Below, piece by piece: positions 18,493 to 26,775 of a DNA stretch of 64,000 nt. Source of the stretch: CAWBBA01 sp963729795. Lineage in GTDB: Bacteria; Desulfobacterota; Desulfomonilia; Desulfomonilales; Desulfomonilaceae. Position numbers and translations under genes: made by a program. The number at the start of each line of letters is the position of its first letter. Position 1 is the first letter of the stretch. A model generated the notes under the pieces. That model was not told where the DNA came from. It ran no database searches and worked only from the letters and a program-made list of their open reading frames with translations. The stretch lies in assembly GCA_963729795.1 (NCBI GenBank), contig CAVSPC010000030.1, forward strand, positions 1 to 64,000, read 5' to 3'.

Positions 18493-20238
18493 ATGGCTGC
18501 TGCATCGGGCAGCGCGAGTTCTGCTGCCGAATCCAGCATAGGCTGGCTCAAATCAGTCCTGCCCATTTTGGAGTGGCTTCCTTCATACAAGAAGTCATGG
18601 TTCAGATTCGACCTGATAGCCGGATTGTCACTCGCGGCATATTCCATTCCTGAAGCTCTTGTCAATTCTTCGCTTGCGGGACTCGCTCCCCAGCATGGTC
18701 TGTACGCCTTCCTGATAGCAGGATTTGTTTATAGTCTTTTCACTACTTCGCGGCACGCCGCGGTTGCGGCAAGCGCCACTGTTTCAATAATGATCGGGTT
18801 TTCTTTAGGAGCAATGGGTATCCAAGACGCCACTCGATATGCCGAAATGGCCGCGTTTACAGCCATATTGGTAGGAATCATAGGTTTTTTCGCATGGCTG
18901 CTGCGTTTGAGTGATATTGTCAGCTTCATTTCGGAGACAATTCTTAGTGGATTCAGGTTAGGCGCAGCTCTCGTGATAGCGTCTACTCAGTTGCCGAAAA
19001 TCATGGGAATCAAAGGGGTGGGCCACAATTTCTTTGAACGTATGTATGACCTGGGCCAAAACTTGGGCGATACCAACTTCGCCGCCTTGGCAGTGGGCAT
19101 GGGAGCGCTGATTCTAATATTGATCGGACAGCGAATCATGTCTAAAGGAATAGTTCCTTTGATCGTTGTTGCGTTGTCTATCGTTATGATGTCAGTAACG
19201 AATCTTGCACATTACGGGGTCAAAATCACCGGAACTGTAGCTCAGGGATTCCCGCACTTTGGTCTGCCTTCATTGAAACTCAGTGATATTGAAGACCTTG
19301 TGCCGATTGCATTCGGCTGCTTTTTGCTGGCCTATGTGGAAGGGATTTCCATGATTCGTACGTTTGCATCAAAACATCACTACTCGATCGACTCGCGTCA
19401 AGAACTGCTTGCTGCAGGTGCCGCTAATTTGGCGGTGGGACTCGGCCAAGGATTTCCCGTGGCAGTCGGCCTTTCCCAGTCAACGGTGAATGAGCAAGCA
19501 GGTGCAAAAACTCCAGTCTCCATGCTGGTGGCCTGTTCTGTGTGCGGTCTGGTACTGCTGTTTCTGGCCGGGTTGTTTCGCAATCTGCCGCAGCCCGTTT
19601 TGGCCGCGATGATTCTGGTTGCGGCCAAGAGTCTGGTCAACTTTCACGAGTTCAATCATTTGAGGCGTGTAAGTAAGCCGGAATTTGCCGTAGCCATTGT
19701 GACGGTGGCGGCCGTTTTGGTTCTCGGGATTTTGAAGGGGGTCCTGGTAGCTGCTGTGATATCGCTTCTGATGCTGGTTCGTTGTGTGGCGCACCCCACG
19801 GTAACAATTCTTGGGCGCATTCCGGGAACCGATGAATTCGGCGGAATTGATCGGCATCCTGAAAACCAAACCGTTCCAGGCCTTCTGGCTTGTCGGGCCG
19901 AGGGAGATCTCTTGTATTTCAATGTGGGAAATATCTTCAATGACATTCTTGAACACGTCAGATCACAGGATCCTCCGGTCGAACTCGTAGTGTTTGATTT
20001 GTCTGCTTCGAACTATGTCGATCTTGAGGGCGCCCAAATGTTGCGCACTCTGCACGAGGAATTATCCTCGGAGGAGATTCATCTGAAATTGGTAGGATCA
20101 CAGGGTCATGTCAGAGACTTACTCCGCATGGACGGACTTGAATCGTTGGTGGGAAGAATCGACCGACGTCTGAGTCTGGAAAATATCATGGGGCAGAAAG
20201 AGGCTGAAACGGAAGAACCGAAAATATTGGGCCATTGA
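18493..20238 (+). CDS. SulP-family anion permease with STAS domain
   Basis: An inner-membrane transporter with about 10-12 membrane spans (AGLSLAAYSIPEALVNSSLAGLAPQHGLYA is the SulP signature) and a C-terminal STAS domain (VVFDLSASNYVDLEGAQMLRTL, about residues 465-570). SulP proteins move sulfate, bicarbonate or related anions, often with H+ or Na+. In a presumed sulfate-reducing lineage sulfate is attractive, but bicarbonate or dicarboxylate cannot be excluded. I prefer ATG 18493, which follows GGGGGGTG; an in-frame GTG at 18427 lacks a ribosome site. No neighbouring sulfate genes are present. Confidence 0.88.
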   Translation: MAAASGSASSAAESSIGWLKSVLPILEWLPSYKKSWFRFDLIAGLSLAAYSIPEALVNSSLAGLAPQHGLYAFLIAGFVYSLFTTSRHAAVAASATVSIMIGFSLGAMGIQDATRYAEMAAFTAILVGIIGFFAWLLRLSDIVSFISETILSGFRLGAALVIASTQLPKIMGIKGVGHNFFERMYDLGQNLGDTNFAALAVGMGALILILIGQRIMSKGIVPLIVVALSIVMMSVTNLAHYGVKITGTVAQGFPHFGLPSLKLSDIEDLVPIAFGCFLLAYVEGISMIRTFASKHHYSIDSRQELLAAGAANLAVGLGQGFPVAVGLSQSTVNEQAGAKTPVSMLVACSVCGLVLLFLAGLFRNLPQPVLAAMILVAAKSLVNFHEFNHLRRVSKPEFAVAIVTVAAVLVLGILKGVLVAAVISLLMLVRCVAHPTVTILGRIPGTDEFGGIDRHPENQTVPGLLACRAEGDLLYFNVGNIFNDILEHVRSQDPPVELVVFDLSASNYVDLEGAQMLRTLHEELSSEEIHLKLVGSQGHVRDLLRMDGLESLVGRIDRRLSLENIMGQKEAETEEPKILGH

Positions 20239-20304
20239 TTCGGCGCGCACCGAAAGTAGGATTCTCCGCGGTGAATTCTTACCAAAATAGTTTCGAGATA
20301 GTTT

Positions 20305-20820
20305 CTATAAGTCTGCTTCCACAGACCACCGAAACGACTCCTGGATCTCTTTCACTGAGGTGTCGGGTGGGAAGCCTCCTTTGAAGAGTTCATCCAGACT
20401 CGTAATAATTCTATCTCCCGACGACCCTTCGGCAATAATTAGGATGTCTGAGCCGCCCAGTCGAGCGAACTCCTGGATGTATTGCAAGCATGTCCCACAC
20501 GGAAGCAGGGGTGCGTGGAGATCCGAAACTACGGCAACTGCGAGGAATCTGTTTTCGCCATGAATCAGCGCATGGTTGATCGCGTTGCGTTCAGCGCACA
20601 CCCCCAACACTGGTATAAGACACTCGGTGTTGCATCCTTCGAATACGCTGCCGCTTCCAGTTAGTACGGCCGCTCCTACTCGAAAACGACTCAGAGGTAC
20701 CGATGCGCGCTGCTTCACGCGGCGGGCTGTAAGAATCAGCTTCTCCACATCCCATCGTTGGCCGGTAGAATGGTCAGGTGAAAAATTATCATTCATAGGC
20801 ATGGCGACCGTGGATATCAC
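20305..20820 (-). CDS. cdd: Cytidine deaminase-like protein
   Basis: A 171-residue deaminase with FRVGAAVLTGSGSVFEGCNTE and CAERNAI (zinc Cys and catalytic Glu) and PCGTCLQYIQEF (the second zinc pair PCxxC). This is the homotetrameric cytidine deaminase family that salvages cytidine or deoxycytidine to uridine. The extra 20-residue N-terminus suggests that the true start may be the Met at codon 7 or 9. Convergent with the SulP gene. Confidence 0.85.
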   Translation of the reverse strand: MISTVAMPMNDNFSPDHSTGQRWDVEKLILTARRVKQRASVPLSRFRVGAAVLTGSGSVFEGCNTECLIPVLGVCAERNAINHALIHGENRFLAVAVVSDLHAPLLPCGTCLQYIQEFARLGGSDILIIAEGSSGDRIITSLDELFKGGFPPDTSVKEIQESFRWSVEADL

Positions 20821-20866
20821 CCCTGTGTAGTCAGGTCAAGCCCTGTTAATGCGCGCCGCAGGCATG

Positions 20867-20895
20867 TTGAAAATTCAAAGTAGGAACGTTATCTT
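20867..20895 (+). promoter_or_regulatory. Probable promoter of the V4R gene
   Basis: TTGAAA (20867-20872), a 17-base spacer and TATCTT (20890-20895) lie 21 bases before the ATG of the V4R gene. Confidence 0.5.
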
Positions 20896-20916
20896 GGATC
20901 GTGTGAGGGCATAAAT

Positions 20917-21438
20917 ATGGAACCGAAGCGCAAATACGAGTTCTCGTGGGATCTATTAGGGGACATTAGTCTAGGACGACCCAACCTGGGAAGTACAACG
21001 CGACTTGAAGTATACCGCCTTATGCAGTTTTGCTTTCGCGATGTCATGGAACAGCATCTGGGCACAGGGAAGACCGATCGTCTCTTCTATGAGGCAGGTA
21101 AATTAGCCGGCAGCCAATTTTACAAGCACATACTCGGCCACAACACGGATCTTAATGAATTTGTCAAACAGCTCCAAACTGTTCTCAGAGAGATGGGCAT
21201 TGGCATCCTTCGTGTTGAAGAATCGGACCCCGAGGCAGGCTCATTCGTCTTCACCGTTTCTGAGGACTTGGACTGTTCAGGGCTTCCCGAGCTGGATTAT
21301 GAAATTTGTACGTACGATGAAGGTTTTATCGCCGGCTTGATGGAAAATTTTACAGGGAAAAAGTTCGTGGTCAAAGAAGTAGATTGTTGGTGTACCGGCG
21401 ATCGCACCTGCCGCTTTACAGCTAAGGCAGTTGATTAG
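20917..21438 (+). CDS. V4R-domain small-molecule-binding protein
   Basis: A 173-residue protein whose C-terminal half (VEESDPEAGSFVFTVSEDLDCSG, AGLMENFTGKKFVVKEVDCW, CTGDRTCRFTAKA) matches the V4R fold, with the late C-x4-G-x3-C pattern. V4R domains bind hydrophobic ligands and sit in regulators such as DmpR/XylR and in BchJ-like proteins. As a stand-alone domain it is a likely sensor partner; the histidine kinase downstream was probably its direct neighbour before the mobile DNA arrived. The TAG stop (21436-21438) overlaps the TA flank of the MITE, so that insertion fixed the C-terminus. Confidence 0.85.
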   Translation: MEPKRKYEFSWDLLGDISLGRPNLGSTTRLEVYRLMQFCFRDVMEQHLGTGKTDRLFYEAGKLAGSQFYKHILGHNTDLNEFVKQLQTVLREMGIGILRVEESDPEAGSFVFTVSEDLDCSGLPELDYEICTYDEGFIAGLMENFTGKKFVVKEVDCWCTGDRTCRFTAKAVD

Positions 21439-21540
21439 GAGGCTGTTGCGTAATCCCGCGTCCCGCGGGACTTTCCCGCATTCGTGGCACGATAGCGACT
21501 ATTGTATCGGCATCTCTCAGAGGCTGCCACGGAAAAAACT

Positions 21541-21869
21541 TTCTATGTGAATACCCCCGTGCTCAGGCACAACGGTGGGGTAGGTTGTCTGAAAAATGAC
21601 CCCGAAGCGAAGCGCCGGGGAGTCCCTATTTCCTTTTTCGGTGACCGTTCATAGAGCCTTCCGTGGGCAGCCGGCACCCATGATTGTGATCAGCGGATGA
21701 GAAGATTTCTATGCGTGGTCGCTCAAGGAGTGCCTACACTTCGTTGTGCTCGCTGACCATGGCCATGTTAGTATCCGCGCTCTGGGGCTTCAGTTCATTA
21801 TCGGCCTTAGTTTGTGGGTCACGGTCCGTCCTGCTCGTGGCCTCCGTGAAGATGGAGCCGTCTGGATGT
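21541..21869 (-). ncRNA. Candidate IS1111-type bridge (seeker) RNA region
   Basis: The non-coding end downstream of the transposase is where IS1111-group elements encode the guide RNA that pairs with target and donor. It contains a hairpin with CCCG/CGGG and outer GAC/GTC pairs at 21598-21624. RNA ends and guide loops were not resolved; this is a placement from family knowledge. Confidence 0.35.
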
Positions 21870-23180
21870 TCAAGCTTGTGAGGGGTGAATCATCGTCTTC
21901 CACGTGGACTCGGGAAGAAGAATCATGCCAAGTTTCTGAGCCTGACGCTCAATATACGAGGTGATTGACCGCCTCCTTAGCTCCACCAAATAGTTCTCTC
22001 CGAGGTCTCTGAAAGAATCACCATGCTTGATGATGTAATAAAGCGCTTTGAGAATCCGATGTGCGATAGCCATGATGGCTTTCTTTGGACCCAGGCGCGA
22101 TCTGAGACTGAAATACTTGCTGCGGAAGTAGGACCCCTTTACCTTAACTGCACCCCAGGCCGCTTCCACCAAATGAGTCCTCAGATGACTTCGCCGGACA
22201 GGACTTCTTGTGCTCCGCCTCTTTCCTGCACTCTCGTTGTTGGCCGGACACACTCCCGCCCAAGAACAAAAGGCTCCAGAGCTGGGAAAAGACTCTAGCG
22301 TGGTGCCGGTTTCGGAAAGAATGGCGTACGCAGATGTCTGAGCGATTCCGGGAATCTGAGTGACCCTGCCGATGAGTTCGCCGTGTGGCTCCAACAAATC
22401 CCTCAAACGCGATTCTACCCTAGCAAGCTTCGCTTCGTGCTGGTGAACGCGGTCGATCATTTCCTGCAACATCCATCGATGATGCTCTTCGAAGAAGCCT
22501 TGGACCGCACGAAACAGCTCGGTGGATTTGGACTTGAGTTTGCCTCTGAGACAGTTTTGCACTTCTTCCAAGGTGATTTCGGCTTTGTCTTTGAGCAAAA
22601 GTTCTATCAAGTTGCGACCGGTTCTTCCGAAAAGGTCGGACACCACCGAATCGATCTTGATGTTAATGCATTCCAGTAGCTTATGGACCTGCCTTTTCAC
22701 GTCGCCCAGGACTTCCACGAGGCTCCTTCGATACCGCGTAAGGTCACGCCATTGGCGAACGATCTTGGGAGGAATGAAGCTCGCCCTCAAGAATCCCACT
22801 CTCAACAGAGTGGCGATCCACTGGCAATCACTCATGTCCGTCTTGCGGCCGGGTAGATTTTTGATGTGGCGAGCATTCACCAGCACAACGGCCAGATGCC
22901 CCTCCAGGATGTTGTGGACGGGTTTCCAATACACGCCCGTACTCTCCAGGGCTACCACGGGACACTCATACTCCAGCAGCCATTCCCTGAGCCGAATCAG
23001 ATCGTCGGTAAAAGTGCCGAAAGTCTCTAAGACCGACCTTTCGGTCGTCGCGTCGCTGATGATCAGACAGGCCGTGACAAACTTCTTATGGACATCCAAC
23101 CCGCAACAAATGGGGTGCAAAACCGTCACCACTTTCGTATCCTGTACCTGGGTCATGGACAGCCTCCTGCTCCGATTCAA
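21870..23180 (-). CDS. IS110-family DEDD transposase (recombinase)
   Basis: A 436-residue transposase with an N-terminal RuvC-like DEDD domain (CGLDVHKKFV, VVALESTGVYW, NLPGRKTDMSDCQWIA: the D, E and D-x2-D residues) and a C-terminal transposase_20 domain (TQIPGIAQTSAYAILSETG, FCSWAGVCPANNESAGKRR) containing the conserved serine region. The length is normal for an intact enzyme, and there is no frameshift, so the copy is potentially active. It uses a guide RNA to choose a short core site. Confidence 0.95.
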   Translation of the reverse strand: MNRSRRLSMTQVQDTKVVTVLHPICCGLDVHKKFVTACLIISDATTERSVLETFGTFTDDLIRLREWLLEYECPVVALESTGVYWKPVHNILEGHLAVVLVNARHIKNLPGRKTDMSDCQWIATLLRVGFLRASFIPPKIVRQWRDLTRYRRSLVEVLGDVKRQVHKLLECINIKIDSVVSDLFGRTGRNLIELLLKDKAEITLEEVQNCLRGKLKSKSTELFRAVQGFFEEHHRWMLQEMIDRVHQHEAKLARVESRLRDLLEPHGELIGRVTQIPGIAQTSAYAILSETGTTLESFPSSGAFCSWAGVCPANNESAGKRRSTRSPVRRSHLRTHLVEAAWGAVKVKGSYFRSKYFSLRSRLGPKKAIMAIAHRILKALYYIIKHGDSFRDLGENYLVELRRRSITSYIERQAQKLGMILLPESTWKTMIHPSQA

Positions 23181-23425
23181 GATTTACCTCATGCAGGAGT
23201 TTGCCATGATCCTTTCACTCTAGGCTATTCTCATTTTTCGTTGTGCCCCACCGGGGCATGGGCGTTAGTATGTCAGACTCCTAGGAGCCGGCGAGAGGTA
23301 ACGGAACAATGAGTAGGTGCTCCGCGCAGCACGATGCCGCCGACGATTGAGGTTGCGCGACAGGCTTCTAGCATAGATTCCTCGCACAGCGGTCTGTGTC
23401 ACTCTGCAAGACCGGGTAAGAAGCT

Positions 23426-24730
23426 ATGAACAAAGACATCCTTGTCGAACTTAGGCAGCAACTGGATGCCGCCATCGAAGTTGAGACACCCGAAGCGTAC
23501 GCGACTCTTACCACCAGTCTTGCAGAAGTTCTTCGTGAGATGGGCAAATTGCATCTCCTCAAGGCTGACGTCGGAGACGACCCGGGCCGCGTACTTCAAG
23601 TAATTGAAGACGCCTGGTTCAACGGCTCTGCGCCCCCCGCCGGACTGCCGGGTAGCCCCGACCATCAACACAGACTTTCCTCGTTGGTATCCGACATGCT
23701 TGCTTTGCAAGGTTTTGTTCTGTCGATGTCCAGGGGAGATTTGTCGCAAGTATCTAAAACTACGGGGTTGATGGCGGGCGCGGCCAAAGCGCTGCACGCC
23801 GGCCTGCGCCACTTAGCGTGGCAGACCCGAATGATCGCCAGAGGAGATCTCAGCCAGCGTGTGGAATTTATGGGTGAATTTTCTGAAGCTTTTAACTCTA
23901 TGGTCGCCAGCTTGGCTCAAGCCCGGGACAAACTCGAAAGCCACTCTGAAGAGCTGTCGAGGATGAATGCGAGCCTGGTGGCTGAAATCTCAAAACGTAA
24001 AGAGGTAGAAGAAGCCCTGCAAGCGACTCTTTCTGAACTCGAGCATTCCAACTCAGAGTTGCAACAGTTTGCTTACGTGGCATCCCATGATCTGCAAGAG
24101 CCCCTCCGAATGATCTCAAGCTACTTGCAGCTCCTGGAGCGACGCTACCGGGGTAAACTGGACCGAGATGCCGACGACTTTATCGCCTTTGCTGTTGACG
24201 GTGCCAAGCGCTTGCAAGGATTGATAAACGATATTCTCAGGTTGTCGCGGCTAGGAACTCGAGAGAAGTCATTAAGAGCCACTGACTGCGAGGTCACATT
24301 GGGGCAAGCTCTTAATAACCTGAGAACTTCTATTGAAGACGCCCGTGCAGAAGTGACCAACGATCCTCTCCCCACAGTGTGGGCCGATGCCACACAGCTT
24401 GTGCAGCTTTTTCAGAATTTAATAGGCAATGCCGTCAAGTTTCGCGGGAAGGGTGATCCGCGCATTCAAGTTTCCGCGCAGCCAAGGGGCAAAGAGTGGC
24501 ACTTCCGGATAAGCGATAACGGCATCGGCGTTGATCCGCAGTACTTCGATCGAATATTCGGAATCTTTCAGCGATTGCACGGCAAAGGGGAATACCCCGG
24601 CACCGGCATGGGACTGGCAATTTGCCGCAAAATAGTTGAAGGCCACGGTGGCCGAATTTGGGTTGAATCTGAGCCGGGTAAAGGAGCCACGTTCTTCTTT
24701 ACTCTCCCCATAAGCACTCCAACTCCGTGA
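23426..24730 (+). CDS. Soluble histidine kinase with HAMP-like linker
   Basis: A 434-residue kinase. Residues 1-130 are helical with no known sensor; about 120-180 resemble HAMP-type repeats (LSMSRGDLSQVSK, MIARGDLSQRVEFMGEFSEAFNSM); then a coiled coil. HisKA is FAYVASHDLQEPLRMISSYLQLL (His in SHDLQEP), followed by HATPase boxes NLIGNAVKFRG, ISDNGIGVDPQYFDRIFGIFQRLH and GTGMGLAICRKIVEGHGG. It is of the phytochrome-like/Cph1 output type. There are no membrane helices, so it probably senses through a partner; the upstream V4R protein is the obvious candidate. No response regulator is adjacent. A MITE end lies 55 bases upstream. Confidence 0.88.
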   Translation: MNKDILVELRQQLDAAIEVETPEAYATLTTSLAEVLREMGKLHLLKADVGDDPGRVLQVIEDAWFNGSAPPAGLPGSPDHQHRLSSLVSDMLALQGFVLSMSRGDLSQVSKTTGLMAGAAKALHAGLRHLAWQTRMIARGDLSQRVEFMGEFSEAFNSMVASLAQARDKLESHSEELSRMNASLVAEISKRKEVEEALQATLSELEHSNSELQQFAYVASHDLQEPLRMISSYLQLLERRYRGKLDRDADDFIAFAVDGAKRLQGLINDILRLSRLGTREKSLRATDCEVTLGQALNNLRTSIEDARAEVTNDPLPTVWADATQLVQLFQNLIGNAVKFRGKGDPRIQVSAQPRGKEWHFRISDNGIGVDPQYFDRIFGIFQRLHGKGEYPGTGMGLAICRKIVEGHGGRIWVESEPGKGATFFFTLPISTPTP

Positions 24731-24837
24731 CCTTTGTCCTTGAAGTGGGGTGGCCCGTGGCCCGCAGGACAGCCTAGGGGCATGGCCCGACCTACCTCCT
24801 TGACTACCTACTATCGACGCCTCTGATTAGGGGGGCT

Positions 24838-25515
24838 TCAGCCACGATCTACGATACCGAATCTGAGATTTCGAAATTTCTGGCGATCTTCCGGGGATAC
24901 TCTTGAGCCTACGCGCGCCATAAAAATGTTTTCTTCCCGGAGGGCAATATTCGGCTCATTAGTATAGAATTCCTGAAATCCATGAACTTTGAGCAAGCTC
25001 ATCATCATATTCCGGTATTGGGCCATGGTAAGGCCGCTTCCGTCAAGGTCCCAGTGCCAGGAGAAGCCGTTCATATAAGCAACTTTGTCCTCAAAAAAGT
25101 CATCGGCCAGCACTGAAGAAATCATCTTTTGAGCAAGATGCATGTGACGAAAGTTGCGGCTGACCTCCACGGCTCCCATTTCGTACATCAATTCTCCGAG
25201 CTTGCTCCAGCGTTCGGCTTGATCCGGGTACCAACATGCCAAGTAGCCTGCCACGATGTTGCCCTTCGAGAGGGCAAGTGCCACTCTGCCGTCTTTGCCG
25301 GACGAAACTTTTTCGAAGACCTCAAGCTTTTGGATGATCGACGAATAATGCGAAAAATTTCCTAGGCCTGAATCGAGCTTGAGATTAGCGAAAAAACCAG
25401 GCTGACATCTCGGACAGATCGAGACAATCCCATTCGGTGTTTCGAGAATTTGCGCATCCGCGGCAGTCGCGCAGGTCGAGCTTTGATCGGGTTCTCGGCT
25501 CAAAAATCGCTCCAA
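24838..25515 (-). CDS. GNAT-type acetyltransferase, AcuA-like
   Basis: A 225-residue protein with a Cys-containing N-terminus (ICPRCQPGFF) and a GNAT-like core (ALSKGNIVAGYLACWYPD, YEMGAVEVSRNFRHMHLAQKMISSVL) including the R/H-x-x-H/G acetyl-CoA loop in diverged form. It resembles the AcuA-type group that acetylates acetyl-CoA synthetase. Its ATG lies inside the end of the upstream GNAT gene (16-base overlap), so the two are translationally coupled. The substrate is not known. Confidence 0.65.
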   Translation of the reverse strand: MERFLSREPDQSSTCATAADAQILETPNGIVSICPRCQPGFFANLKLDSGLGNFSHYSSIIQKLEVFEKVSSGKDGRVALALSKGNIVAGYLACWYPDQAERWSKLGELMYEMGAVEVSRNFRHMHLAQKMISSVLADDFFEDKVAYMNGFSWHWDLDGSGLTMAQYRNMMMSLLKVHGFQEFYTNEPNIALREENIFMARVGSRVSPEDRQKFRNLRFGIVDRG

Positions 25516-26135
25516 TCACGATGTAAAGTTTTCACCATGATTATAAGGTCACGATAGCAACCTTGGCGGTCTTTCACGTAATCCTTGAGAACAGCCTGTT
25601 CAAAGAAGTCCAGTTTGTGAGCAGCCTTAATCGCCGCTTCTTCCACACCTGCAATGAATTCCGCAATTAGTTTTTCCACTCCCATGCTCATGGCCAGTCT
25701 GATGGTATCCAAAAGCATCCACGTCCCCAACCTCTGGTGACGAAAGGCCGGATCAACCATGATCCTGAGATGAGCTATGTGTCGTAGGCATTCCGAAGGG
25801 CGGCGGTGGAGCCTCACGTTCGCAATAATTCTGTTGTCCTCCTGTCTTACTGCAACAAGAGGGAGAACGCGATTAAAGTCCAGCTTCTGTATCCACTCAT
25901 GCATCACAGAAGGTTCGGCCACGTTGTCCCTGAGAAACCATCGCTCGTCTTCCGGGATCCTTTCGAAGAACTCCAATAGACGTTGCTCGTCGTCACGAGC
26001 TAAAGGACGGAGCAAGATAGGTGTTCCATCTTTGCTCATGATCTCCTTGGGGTAGTTCTCCAGCATATAGCTGCTCCTTCTCATAAAAACGGGTGTCCAC
26101 TCCGATGGTGTAACAGATGGGAGCGCCTCTAGCAA
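25500..26135 (-). CDS. GNAT-family N-acetyltransferase
   Basis: A 211-residue acetyltransferase with GTPILLRPLARDDEQRLLEFF at the start, LRIMVDPAFRHQRLGTWMLLDTIRLA as the acetyl-CoA binding motif A (RxxRLG), and a conserved tail GCYRDLIIMVKTLH. It resembles Pat-type protein acetyltransferases of bacteria. It forms an operon with the AcuA-like gene downstream. A real start may be a Met at codon 18 or 24. Confidence 0.8.
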   Translation of the reverse strand: MLEALPSVTPSEWTPVFMRRSSYMLENYPKEIMSKDGTPILLRPLARDDEQRLLEFFERIPEDERWFLRDNVAEPSVMHEWIQKLDFNRVLPLVAVRQEDNRIIANVRLHRRPSECLRHIAHLRIMVDPAFRHQRLGTWMLLDTIRLAMSMGVEKLIAEFIAGVEEAAIKAAHKLDFFEQAVLKDYVKDRQGCYRDLIIMVKTLHRDWSDF

Positions 26136-26380
26136 CAGATCGTTGATGCCTCGTGCTTCATATCACAAAGCCTCAAGTGCCGGTAGTCCAGCTTCCAGCA
26201 AGGTTCAACACGTCAGATCGTCCGGTTTCGGACAGTTCTCCTGCGCGACTTGCGTGACACCACCGTGTGACTGACTGAACTCCGTAGGCCCGTGAGAAAT
26301 GGCGGTTCGCGATCGCATGCCTCTGCCGAGCTCATTGGGGCATTGGAGCACTGGATTCAAGAAAGACATGGGGTAGACTC

Positions 26381-26409
26381 TTGAATACCGGGCACCCCAG
26401 TCCTACAAT
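26381..26409 (+). promoter_or_regulatory. Sigma-70-like promoter of the small winged-helix gene
   Basis: TTGAAT (26381-26386), exactly 17 bases, then TACAAT (26404-26409); about 65 bases before the ATG at 26475. The rest of 26136-26474 holds no supported gene. Confidence 0.6.
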
Positions 26410-26474
26410 AGACATCACGTGGTCCGTGAAAGGCCGCGACGTAAACGACAAGATATGCTTAAGGGAGTGAACTT

Positions 26475-26660
26475 ATGGAGGAAAAAGAAGGCGTAGTTCT
26501 CGCAGCGATGAAGAAGGCGGGTAAACCGGTGAGACCCGGAGACGTGGCAAAGTTTCTCGATCTGGATAGCAAAGAGATTTCCAAGATCATAGATTCTTTG
26601 AAAAAGAAGGGAATGATCGTCTCACCAAAGCGGTGCTACTACGCTCCCGCAGATAGTTGA
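26475..26660 (+). CDS. Small winged-helix-like DNA-binding protein
   Basis: A 61-residue protein preceded by AGGGAG. The sequence (VVLAAMKKAGKPVRPGDVAKF, DLDSKEISKIIDSLKKKGMIVS, KRCYYAP) is a minimal winged helix: three helices with a recognition helix SKEISKIIDSLKKKG and a short wing. It has its own promoter and a terminator downstream, so it is a single-gene unit. It could be a transcription factor for the neighbouring acetyltransferases; the target is unknown. Confidence 0.7.
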   Translation: MEEKEGVVLAAMKKAGKPVRPGDVAKFLDLDSKEISKIIDSLKKKGMIVSPKRCYYAPADS

Positions 26661-26734
26661 AAAGGTTATGGAAGCCTCGCGCCAATGCGCTTGCCGACAA
26701 GATAGAAGAACTTTCCCGGCAACCGTGAACGGGT

Positions 26735-26775
26735 GTGGCATAGAGGCGCTGCATGCCCGGCTGCCTCTATGCCAC
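26735..26775. terminator. Bidirectional hairpin between convergent genes
   Basis: A perfect 13-bp inverted repeat (GTGGCATAGAGGC and GCCTCTATGCCAC) with a 15-base loop separates the + strand winged-helix gene from the - strand GNAT gene. The GNAT stop codon (26767-26769) lies inside the right arm. T-runs are absent, so it may act as an RNA-stabilising or weak terminator. Confidence 0.6.

Larger units (their letters stand above)
21541..23264 (-). mobile_element. IS110-family (IS1111-like) insertion sequence
   Basis: A 1.72-kb element carrying one DEDD transposase gene. Comparison with the uninterrupted repeat at 2378-2587 places the ends at a TT present once in the empty site (AAAAAAC-TT-AGTATG) and on both sides here (21541-21542 and 23265-23266), as expected for a two-base core. 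Subterminal inverted repeats GGCACAACG (21566-21574) and CGTTGTGCC (23239-23247) lie about 25 and 17 bases inside the ends, a trait of the IS1111 subgroup. The long non-coding end (329 bases) follows the transposase. Confidence 0.85.
21436..23370 (-). repeat. MITE-like repeat, copy B, split by an IS110-type element
   Basis: Bases 21436-21540 and 23265-23370 together make an inverse, diverged copy of the repeat at 2378-2587. TA flanks (21436-21437 and 23369-23370), both terminal inverted repeats and the GTCCCGCGGGAC palindrome (21460-21471) are kept. The copy is interrupted after GGAAAAAAC by the IS element and resumes with TTAGTATGTCAGACTCC. Confidence 0.82.

Noticed and set aside
22522..23223. 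233-codon frame on the plus strand
   Set aside because: Antisense shadow of the IS110 transposase with no motif.
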